Source of the DNA: an uncultured bacterium | GTDB taxonomy: Bacteria; Bacteroidota; Bacteroidia; Bacteroidales; JACABE01 | Direction of reading: 5' to 3' | DNA length: 12,074 nucleotides | NCBI GenBank assembly: GCA_903911455.1 | Contig: CAIWDQ010000351.1 | Coordinates: 1-12,074, forward strand | In this document: piece by piece, positions 5,484-12,074 of the stretch | How positions within the stretch are numbered: the stretch's first letter is position 1 | Layout of the letters: each line of letters starts with the position of its first letter | The notes under the pieces: model-generated | Database searches by the model: none | The model's input: only the letters and a program-made list of their open reading frames with translations | Told to the model about the DNA's origin: nothing | Position numbers and translations under genes: made by a program

Positions 5484-8400
5484 TTAATATACAATAAGTT
5501 TCCTTGAAATAGTAGTATTATTAGCTTTTAGTGTTATAAAATAAATACCTTTACCAAGTTTACCAATATCAATCTTATGATAGTATTCAGTTGTATTTAT
5601 ATTTAATGCTTCGTTGTAAACTGCTTTACCTATCAAATCAAAAATAAATAGATTAGCTTTAGTAGAAGTTTCGGAAGTAAGACTTATAGTTACTGATTCG
5701 TTTGCTGGATTAGGATAAACAGTAAAGTCTTTTAAGAAATTAATCTCATTAATTGCAGCATTGGTTATAGTAATAGTTTGTGAAGATGAATCGGTACCAC
5801 AAGCATTAATAGTAATTAGTTTAGCTGTATAAGTTCCATTAACTGCATAAAAATGTATAGGGTTAGCTGAGGTAGAATGACTGCCATCACCAAAATCCCA
5901 TTTGTAAGTTATAACCTGTGTTGATGTATCAATAAACTTGCCAGTATTCGAATTATAAGTAAAACTTGCATTAGGAGGATTGGTACTTATATGTAAGTTA
6001 ACTGCGACTCTACTACTCTTACATGGTGCTGGTTTTACTTCCCAACTAAAGAAATAGTAATAATAATTGTTAGGATTACCAGTAGTAGCTGTTGAAGTTA
6101 AAAGAGTAACAAGATTACTTATATAAAAAGGATAAGCATATGAAGTAGAACCAGTAGCTGTACTTCCTCTGAATAAATTAGGAGTAACCGGCCCATATAA
6201 CTTAAGACTATCTTGTATTGGTAAATCAATATTTAAATATACTCTGCTTTTACCAGCAGGTATATTCACTACTTTAGATAAGATTACACTGTCATTATGA
6301 TCCCATAATTGAATAGTGCGATTGCCTGCTGTTTGAGCCCATACCAACACACTTACAAGTTTAGCTTCTGCACTACAATTAAAGATAATACCACGTTGAG
6401 CATTCTGAGTGTAATTAGTAAAAGTGCCACCTGTTGAATCCATCTTACCACCATATTGAGAAGCATTATCCTGTTGCATCTCAACATATAATGTTAGCGT
6501 ATTAGTGAGTAAAGGAGTAGTGTGTGTTGAGCCGGTATCAATAGGCATAGTGCTTGTTGGAGAATCAAACCATTTAAGATTTCCCGTTCCGTTTTTTGTT
6601 GCTGAAACAGTAAACCCTGTAGCTCCGCAATGTGTGGTATCAGTAAATGCAGGAGTAGGAGGGAGAGGCTTAGCGACAGTTATCATATGTACTTTCGTTA
6701 TTGAATCAGTACCATATGGATTAACTACTCTTAGCTTTACATTATAAGTTCCGTTATTTAGATAATTATGAGTAGGATTCTGAGATATATCTGTGCCACC
6801 ATCACCAAAGTCCCAATGCCATTGATTAGGACAATTAGATGAATTATCACTAAAATTAATAATACCAGAACAACTAATAGTATCAGATGCTTTAAAATTA
6901 CATACTGTTGGATTAGTTCCAAAAGTTGCTTGCCAGCTCATAACAAAACCAGCTGCTGTAGTCCCAACATTTGTTCTTTGTTTTAAAGTAACCGCTCCTG
7001 ATGATGCAGTAATTGAACCACCGGCTGGTAATGATGTGCCTGAATAGTTACCAATAAGAGGACTTAGTGTATCAGGTCCATTAAATAATGAAAGAAAATC
7101 GGAGCCTGTTTGATAATTAAAACTAGAGAATGTTAATGCTAATGAAGTTGCACCAGTTGGAGCAATAATAGTGATTGGATTTGTATTATCAATATAATTA
7201 CTACTTGCTCCATTATCTAATAAAATACCGGAACAAGCCGAAATAGTACCTATTCCGTTAACTGGCATTTGATAGATACAAGGATTAGTTGGGAGAACAC
7301 TTATGTAAGAAACTTTTGTAATACTATCCATACCACAACCACCTCCGTTAGTTAACAGTTTGACAGTATAATTGCCATAATTATTATATATATGAGTAGG
7401 ATTCAAAGTTGTACTGGTAGTTCCATCGCCAAAATCCCAATGATATGAAAGACCATTATTACTTTGATTGTTAAATACTATTTTAGCGGGTGTTTGACAG
7501 AAAGCAGTAATATCAGTGTTGAAATTACTTTGAACCCCAGGAGTAAATAAACTCCCAATTCCTACAGCATACATCGCATTAGTAGTGCTTTGTACAGCAG
7601 GACTACATGCACCATATAAATCACTGGCTGCAATAATAGCATAGAATCGTGCATCAGCATATTGTGAAGCAGGAGTAAGATAAGTTGTTAAAAGTCTGTA
7701 AGCAATTCTGGTTGCAGTATCTAGACCTAAAGGAGCAACATTAAAGGTATTCCCAATATCATTAGTACCTGTTCCACCCATACAAAGTAAATAATACCAA
7801 TAATTAATAACACCTGAATTAGTATGAACTCCACCGTTATCAGTTGCAGCAGAAGTCCAGTAAGTACCATGATAAGTATCTGGTTGTTGATAAGCATTAG
7901 GGTTTGACATAGAACGAATAACAACCCCAATATCAGGGCCCATCAACCAAGTAGCACTTGCAGGTTTAGCATAAAACTTAACAGCCATACCCATAATATC
8001 ACTGAATCCTTCATTCATAGCTCCTGATTCATATGAATAATTTAAGTTTGCTGTAAAAGCATCAACACCATGTGTCATTTCGTGTCCACATATATCAATA
8101 GCAGTAAGAGGTCCCATACCCGAAGATGTACTTCCATCACCATAAGTCATTCGTTGTCCATCCCAGAAAGCATTTGCATAATTAACATCGTAATGTACAT
8201 AGCTTAAAAGTTTAAGTCCGTTACCATCTAAGCTATTTCTATTGAATTTAGTTTTATAAAAATCATATGTCATTTCAGATCCCCAATGAGCATCTGTTGC
8301 TACTTCATCTTTAGCTGTGTTTACATTATTCCAATAGTTATTACTGTCAAGGAAATCTACTGCCCCTGCATAATTTGTAGTTGTCAGCATATTATATGTT

Positions 8401-9221
8401 TCAACACCATTACCTCTACCTGCTTCTCTAAGCCTGAATATTACAGGACTTACACTATCAGTAGTAATTTTTTGTATTCCACTATATTTTGTAAGAGCAG
8501 TTGCACCAACATCAGCAAGATGGATCTTGTTATTTTTAAATAAGATTTTACCTGTTGAAGCATCAACATAACAATCAGCTCTACTAAGAGGTTTCTTTGT
8601 ATATATATCAAACTTATAAGTATGATAATATTTCTGAGAAGCATTATCATAATAAAGTTCTATTTCTCCTTTAGGATAATAACTAGCAGTTGGATCATTC
8701 ATTTGCTTCTTTAAAAGATCTTCTTCGCCAGGGATTTGCCACATATACTGATCAGCATTAATCTCTGATAAAGCACTTTTTAAAGCATCTTGTTCAGATA
8801 AAGTAATTGTATTACCCAAACTGATTTGTCTCTGGATGTCTCCGTTAATTGAAAATATCATTCCATTTCTTACATGCACAATAAACATTCCCCCTTGAAT
8901 TGTATGAGTCTGATAAGTTTGATAGTATCTGTAATTAACATTGCCAATATTGTCTTCTTCTGTATTTATAAGTTTAAAACTAAATTCAGAAGTTGGCTTA
9001 ATAATATCAGTAATAAAACTACTAAGCATATCATAAGATACCTCAGAACCTTGCCTGAATTTAATATAATTAGGAACGCCGGTCTGATCGTTTATTCTAA
9101 TCATCTCAGTGCCTTTTATCTGATTATCGGCTTTTACACCTGTTATTACTGTTTGTGAAAATAAATTTAGGTTTAAAGTTATAAAACTTAAGACTAAAAC
9201 TAGTGTTGCGACTCTTTTCAT
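5484..9221 (-). CDS. Secreted M4 (thermolysin-like) metalloprotease with PKD/CUB modules and T9SS type A tail
   Basis: The 1245-residue product is an extracellular zinc endopeptidase exported by Sec and T9SS. A signal peptide (about 1-22, cleavage near FSQ) is followed by an FTP/PepSY-type propeptide to about 235. The M4 catalytic domain spans about 240-560: zinc ligands H380 and H384 with catalytic E381 in HEMTH, third ligand E404 in NEGFSD, Y395 matching thermolysin Y157, and D461/H466 in DNGGVHTNSG matching D226/H231. All key residues are present, so it should be active. Accessory modules follow: PKD at 575-645 (WDFGDGTTS), CUB-like at 660-765 (FNGPDTLSPLIGNYSG), PKD at 772-850, Ig-like at 855-915, a beta-rich domain at 920-1075 (AGNRTIQLWD, IPAGKSRVYLN), PKD at 1083-1153, and a type A tail from 1165 (DFTVYPNPANESVTISL to KLIVY). 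Probable role: extracellular protein degradation, with modules binding substrate or surface. Last gene of a three-gene minus-strand run. Confidence 0.96.
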   Translation of the reverse strand: MKRVATLVLVLSFITLNLNLFSQTVITGVKADNQIKGTEMIRINDQTGVPNYIKFRQGSEVSYDMLSSFITDIIKPTSEFSFKLINTEEDNIGNVNYRYYQTYQTHTIQGGMFIVHVRNGMIFSINGDIQRQISLGNTITLSEQDALKSALSEINADQYMWQIPGEEDLLKKQMNDPTASYYPKGEIELYYDNASQKYYHTYKFDIYTKKPLSRADCYVDASTGKILFKNNKIHLADVGATALTKYSGIQKITTDSVSPVIFRLREAGRGNGVETYNMLTTTNYAGAVDFLDSNNYWNNVNTAKDEVATDAHWGSEMTYDFYKTKFNRNSLDGNGLKLLSYVHYDVNYANAFWDGQRMTYGDGSTSSGMGPLTAIDICGHEMTHGVDAFTANLNYSYESGAMNEGFSDIMGMAVKFYAKPASATWLMGPDIGVVIRSMSNPNAYQQPDTYHGTYWTSAATDNGGVHTNSGVINYWYYLLCMGGTGTNDIGNTFNVAPLGLDTATRIAYRLLTTYLTPASQYADARFYAIIAASDLYGACSPAVQSTTNAMYAVGIGSLFTPGVQSNFNTDITAFCQTPAKIVFNNQSNNGLSYHWDFGDGTTSTTLNPTHIYNNYGNYTVKLLTNGGGCGMDSITKVSYISVLPTNPCIYQMPVNGIGTISACSGILLDNGASSNYIDNTNPITIIAPTGATSLALTFSSFNYQTGSDFLSLFNGPDTLSPLIGNYSGTSLPAGGSITASSGAVTLKQRTNVGTTAAGFVMSWQATFGTNPTVCNFKASDTISCSGIINFSDNSSNCPNQWHWDFGDGGTDISQNPTHNYLNNGTYNVKLRVVNPYGTDSITKVHMITVAKPLPPTPAFTDTTHCGATGFTVSATKNGTGNLKWFDSPTSTMPIDTGSTHTTPLLTNTLTLYVEMQQDNASQYGGKMDSTGGTFTNYTQNAQRGIIFNCSAEAKLVSVLVWAQTAGNRTIQLWDHNDSVILSKVVNIPAGKSRVYLNIDLPIQDSLKLYGPVTPNLFRGSTATGSTSYAYPFYISNLVTLLTSTATTGNPNNYYYYFFSWEVKPAPCKSSRVAVNLHISTNPPNASFTYNSNTGKFIDTSTQVITYKWDFGDGSHSTSANPIHFYAVNGTYTAKLITINACGTDSSSQTITITNAAINEINFLKDFTVYPNPANESVTISLTSETSTKANLFIFDLIGKAVYNEALNINTTEYYHKIDIGKLGKGIYFITLKANNTTISRKLIVY

Positions 9222-9317
9222 TATTGTGTTATTCTATTAGTCGGTAAAATTAGGAATTAAATTTGTATTGACTTTATTTATTGGTTACATTAACTATACT
9301 TTAACAAAACTTATATA

Positions 9318-9914
9318 TTAGACATCAAGACCTTTTTTCTTCTTTGTTTTAGGTTTCATAACAGAGAATCCAAAACCACCTAAAAACTCTCCTAAGTTAA
9401 AATACTTACCATGTGAATAACATAGAGGTTTAGCTTTTGCGAAATCAAAGGCACCTGTTTCGTTATCAAGATACTTGTCATCGGCATTAATTGCAACTAC
9501 TTCGGCAATAAACATATCATGACTACCCAGTTGTTTAATTTCTTTAACTATACATTCGATATTTACAGGACTCTCTGCAATTAAAGGTGCTTTAACTATT
9601 TGAGCTTTCTCAGGTGTTAAATTCATTTCTTTAAACTTATTAACATCTTTACCCGACTTTACACCACACCAATCCGTTGCGAAAGCAAGTTCTTTAGTAG
9701 TAAGATTAATTACAAACTCCATATTACGTTTAATAATATCATAAGAATGACGATTGGGACGAACTGAAATATAACACATAGGTGGATTAGAGCAAATAGT
9801 CCCTGTCCAGGCAATTGTAATAATATTAAATTCATCTTCAATAGCACCACAACTTACCATAATAGCTGGTAAAGGATAAATCATAGTACCTGGTTTCCAT
9901 TTAACTTTAGTCAT
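9318..9914 (-). CDS. Flavin reductase family protein (FMN-binding split barrel)
   Basis: A 198-residue cytosolic protein of the flavin reductase-like/DIM6-NTAB family (COG1853 type). Members bind FMN and typically reduce flavin with NAD(P)H, often for a partner oxygenase; the substrate here cannot be told. Supporting motifs: KPGTMIYPLPAIMVSCG at the N-terminus, NIITIAWTGTICSNPPMCYI (30-49) and SVRPNRHSYDII forming the FMN-binding face, GSHDMFIAEVVAI at 130-142, and the C-terminal block YSHGKYFNLGEFLGGFGFSV. It ends in a basic tail, KPKTKKKK. I start at ATG 9914 rather than the in-frame ATG at 9956: the family normally begins a few residues before WKPGT, the extra 14 residues are low complexity, and AACAAAAGAAAC precedes the later ATG. 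It sits between two secreted-protein genes with gaps of 96 and 111 bp and no shared pathway is evident. Confidence 0.9.
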   Translation of the reverse strand: MTKVKWKPGTMIYPLPAIMVSCGAIEDEFNIITIAWTGTICSNPPMCYISVRPNRHSYDIIKRNMEFVINLTTKELAFATDWCGVKSGKDVNKFKEMNLTPEKAQIVKAPLIAESPVNIECIVKEIKQLGSHDMFIAEVVAINADDKYLDNETGAFDFAKAKPLCYSHGKYFNLGEFLGGFGFSVMKPKTKKKKGLDV

Positions 9915-9954
9915 GTTTCTTTTGTTATATTTTGTGTAATTATTAAGATTTTGC

Positions 9955-9993
9955 AATATTACAATTAATCAATCAGAATTAAGTTGTAATATT
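9955..9993. promoter_or_regulatory. AT-rich dyad upstream of the flavin reductase gene
   Basis: AATATTACAA (9955-9964) pairs perfectly with TTGTAATATT (9984-9993), and a further 5 bp of pairing is possible past a bulged G. It lies in the 111-bp gap between the two minus-strand genes, about 40 nt before the reductase start. There is no T-tract on the minus-strand exit side, so it is not a standard terminator. It could be an operator or an mRNA end-stabilising hairpin; function not shown. Confidence 0.4.
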
Positions 9994-10025
9994 CTTTAAA
10001 AAATTTATAAGATTATAATATATGC

Positions 10026-11447
10026 TTATAGTTTAATTATTTTTCCTTTTGATATGTTTTCTTTTGTCTTGATTTCATATATATAAATACCTGTTTCAAG
10101 ATTTATGATATTTATATTATTGGTATTATTATTAAGAATAGTATTGATTATTTGCCTCCCATTTATATCATAAATAATGATTTGAGATGGTATTTCTTCA
10201 TTACTTAAATTAATAGTAAGATGCTCTTTTGCAGGAATAGGGTAGGGGATGATACTCTTGTTTTTACTTATGTTTTGGTTAATAGCAACAGGTACAAAAC
10301 TATTATCTGTTTTACTTATTATAAGCGAATTATTCTTAGTTCCGGTGAGTAACATTCCATTATCAGCTGTAATTTTCATTGAAACAATCGAAAGATAGGA
10401 AGCATCAAACATACTTCTCTTTGACATGCTAAGTTGATTACCGTTTTTATCAATAATCATAACATACATTTGATTACTATCACCTATAAGGTTTTGATTT
10501 ATAGTACCACCAACAACCATTTCATCATTATTGTACTTAAGCATATCCGAAACAATATCAAAATTTAGATTATCAAAATAATTTTGCTGCCAAACAATAC
10601 TTCCATTCGTTAAAGAAATTTTAATTGCTCTTGGTTGCATATTCTGCACAGGGAAAGTGCCATAACTAAACATTAAAACAGCTGAATTATCATCAGAATT
10701 AATAATTTTAACTGGCCTATAATTACTATTAAAATAACTTTTAGTCCACAGGGTATCCAATTGACTGTTTAGTTTATACATAGTTGTGATAGAATTATTC
10801 CTACCCAACATAAGTAAACCGTTATTAATGCTGGTATCAGCAGAAATAAAATAATCGTTATTACTATTAATACCATAAGTTTTCTGAATAGTAACTACTC
10901 CTGAAGTATCGCAATTAAGTATGTTGATGTTGATAGTTGAGGAAGTGTTAGAATTAGTCTCTCCTAGCAGTAGGACAGTGTTTTGCTTAATAATCAATTG
11001 TTGCAAATAGATATTTGCATATGTTTTTGTCCAGATAAGATTCCCGTTAGGTTTAAGCTTAATAAGGAGTCCATTATTAAGGCTGTCAGTGCCCAATATG
11101 TAGATACTACTGTCATTAGCTTCAGCAACTTGCAAAGCATTTTCATTTTGTAGGCCTCCATAACGGTGCGACCAAAGACTATCCCCAATATTATTAAGCT
11201 TTATAACATAAATATCAGATGTATAAACTGTATTTTGATTCGTATCACTATAAGCCGAATCAGTAAGAGTAGCAACTGCCAGGTAACCATTGTCCTTACA
11301 TTGAATGCCATAGTTGCCTACAATACCATAAGTTGCAGAAATAGTCTTAATAAAATTATTCTGAGCTGATGCATTAGTAATAATAAGCATCAGAATCATT
11401 ACTAAAATTGACTTATAAGTATAGTGTAAACAGTTCCTTTTCATCAT
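10026..11447 (-). CDS. Secreted beta-propeller-like protein with T9SS type A sorting domain
   Basis: The 473-residue product has a signal peptide (MMKRNCLHYTYKS, hydrophobic core, cleavage near ASA-Q at 28). Residues 30-385 are degenerate repeats of about 45-60 residues with the pattern 'DNGYLAVAT...IYVIKLNNIGDSLWSHRYGG', seen again at 118-143 (YILGT...LIKLKPNGNLIWTKTY), 211-239, 255-290 and 310-345. This G-D/N-x-LW-x-K-x-Y pattern suggests a beta-propeller-like fold, common in Bacteroidota secreted proteins. The C-terminus (400-473) is a type A tail: PYPIPAKEHLTINLS, IIIYDINGRQI, LETGIYIYEI, ending GKIIKL. The usual YPNP is YPIP here. ATG 11447 and the adjacent ATG 11444 are both possible starts. 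No catalytic motif is visible, so function beyond surface or extracellular location is unknown. First gene of the minus-strand run. Confidence 0.88.
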   Translation of the reverse strand: MMKRNCLHYTYKSILVMILMLIITNASAQNNFIKTISATYGIVGNYGIQCKDNGYLAVATLTDSAYSDTNQNTVYTSDIYVIKLNNIGDSLWSHRYGGLQNENALQVAEANDSSIYILGTDSLNNGLLIKLKPNGNLIWTKTYANIYLQQLIIKQNTVLLLGETNSNTSSTININILNCDTSGVVTIQKTYGINSNNDYFISADTSINNGLLMLGRNNSITTMYKLNSQLDTLWTKSYFNSNYRPVKIINSDDNSAVLMFSYGTFPVQNMQPRAIKISLTNGSIVWQQNYFDNLNFDIVSDMLKYNNDEMVVGGTINQNLIGDSNQMYVMIIDKNGNQLSMSKRSMFDASYLSIVSMKITADNGMLLTGTKNNSLIISKTDNSFVPVAINQNISKNKSIIPYPIPAKEHLTINLSNEEIPSQIIIYDINGRQIINTILNNNTNNINIINLETGIYIYEIKTKENISKGKIIKL

Positions 11448-11461
11448 AAATATTGAAACAA

Positions 11462-11469
11462 CAAAAGTA
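11462..11469 (-). promoter_or_regulatory. Candidate -7 promoter element for the 473-aa secreted protein gene
   Basis: On the minus strand TACTTTTG matches the Bacteroidetes -7 consensus TAnnTTTG exactly and lies 14 nt before the ATG at 11447. No TTG or TTTG is found at the expected -33 position, and the implied leader would be very short. Supported by one half-site only. Confidence 0.35.
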
Positions 11470-11562
11470 CTAAATATATTATGATTTTCTTTTCTTTTTA
11501 TATTAGATTAAGACAATTGTGTAGTTATTTATTTCTATTCAGTATTTAATTGAAAAAAATAG

Positions 11563-11877
11563 GTGTTAAATTGGTTTTAATATGTATTAAATTGGTTTGA
11601 ACTAGTATTATATTAGTTTGATTCAATATTGATTCGTTTTGAATACATATTGATTCGTTTTGAATATGTATTGATTCATTTTAATTTCGTATTGATTCAT
11701 TTTAAATACGTATTGAATCGTTTTGAATACATATTGATTCGATTTGAAAACGTATTGATTTGCTTTAAATACATATTGATTCGAATTGAAAGCATATTGT
11801 TTCAAACTAATATAATACTAGTTCAAATCAATTCCATACTGATTCGTTTTAAATACTTATTGATTCGTTTTAATATT
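11563..11877. repeat. AT-rich 21-bp tandem repeat array, 15 units
   Basis: Fifteen contiguous 21-bp units, no spacers. The core unit contains ATTGATTCGTTTTGAATAC, and many units hold the small dyad ATTC-N5-GAAT. Units 4-11 and 14-15 follow this form. Units 2-3 and 12-13 differ and are near-perfect reverse complements of each other. Reading frames stay open on both strands because the period is a multiple of three and few stops occur, giving LIRFEYI-like heptapeptides on plus and NQYVFKT-like on minus. The plus-strand frame has no ATG at its head (TTG at 11629) and neither strand has a recognisable gene context, so I treat it as non-coding. The array begins about 115 bp upstream of the secreted-protein start codon. 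Confidence 0.9.
11591..11832. repeat. 39-bp inverted arms within the AT-rich array
   Basis: The segment 11591-11629 is the reverse complement of 11794-11832 at 36 of 39 positions, including an uninterrupted 26-bp core (around AACTAATATAATACTAGTTC in the right arm). The arms enclose 164 bp of 21-bp units. Extrusion or transcription would give a long hairpin with the repeats in the loop. Confidence 0.88.
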
Positions 11878-12074
11878 ATTCAAATTTATTCTCCTTAAAT
11901 GTCTTTATATTAAACATTAATGAAGTTTAATTTTGTTTTAATATGATTTTAGATAGATGTATATCAACTCAAATCATATTATTTAGAATAATGGATTAAT
12001 CAATCACTATTATTAAATAAAAGAAGAATAATTAAATTTATAAACCTTAAATTAGTTTATTAATAAATGTGTTC
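11878..12074. other. Gene-free AT-rich tail
   Basis: No open frame with a plausible start is seen here. An 11-bp perfect inverted repeat pairs TAATATGATTT (11939-11949) with 11971-11981 around a 21-nt loop. TAATTTTG at 11928-11935 matches a plus-strand -7 element but has no upstream TTG, so it is weak. The window may end just before a gene to the right. Confidence 0.5.

Noticed and set aside
6505..6747. Plus-strand open frame of 80 codons inside the protease gene
   Set aside because: It lies antisense to a clearly functional PKD/Ig-like region, starts inside it and has no recognisable product. Other short frames within the adhesin, protease and 473-aa genes were rejected for the same reason.
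9915..9956. Longer start (ATG at 9956) for the flavin reductase
   Set aside because: The extra 14 residues are Asn/Lys/Tyr-rich low complexity, and family members normally begin just before the WKPGT block, so ATG 9914 fits better.
11563..11877. CRISPR array or protein-coding heptapeptide gene on either strand
   Set aside because: There are no spacers. Open frames occur on both strands because the unit is 21 bp with few stops; the plus-strand frame begins with TTG, and no start signal or gene context supports either strand.

Overview
This AT-rich window (about one third GC by eye) looks like a chromosomal segment from a Bacteroidota (Bacteroidetes) bacterium. Three exported proteins carry type IX secretion system (T9SS) C-terminal sorting domains: one type B (gliding-motility/CHU_C-like) and two type A (Por secretion tail). 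Start codons lack Shine-Dalgarno sequences and are preceded by A-rich stretches, and two genes have candidate TAnnTTTG promoter elements; both traits fit the phylum. The genus cannot be told from the sequence.

Layout, left to right. A 1001-residue secreted adhesin-like protein (97-3102, +) contains eight tandem 51-residue repeats. It is followed by a small helical protein of unknown function (3292-3777, +) with a strong terminator. From 3778 to 5483 the window is an accessory island. It holds a GC-rich array of 21-bp tandem repeats enclosed by two terminators. Next comes a cluster built from two recurring hairpin-rich modules, A (72 bp) and B (81 bp), in the order A-B, A-transposase-B, A. The transposase is a complete IS200/IS605-type Y1 (HUH) enzyme. 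This reads as one full element (4586-5266), one short transposase-less derivative (4334-4510) and one solo end (5321-5392).

The right half is all on the minus strand: a cell-surface or secreted protein with a type A tail (10026-11447), a cytosolic flavin reductase-like protein (9318-9914) and a 1245-residue secreted M4 (thermolysin-like) metalloprotease with PKD, CUB-like and carbohydrate-binding-like modules (5484-9221). The protease gene ends at a strong terminator that separates it from the mobile island. The last 630 bp contain no convincing gene. They hold a second 21-bp tandem array, this time AT-rich, with 39-bp near-perfect inverted arms.

Functionally, the three T9SS cargo proteins fit a surface-adhesion and protein-degradation lifestyle. 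The flavin reductase has no evident link to them. The most unusual parts are non-coding: the A/B module cluster around the transposase and the two 21-bp-period arrays of opposite base composition.
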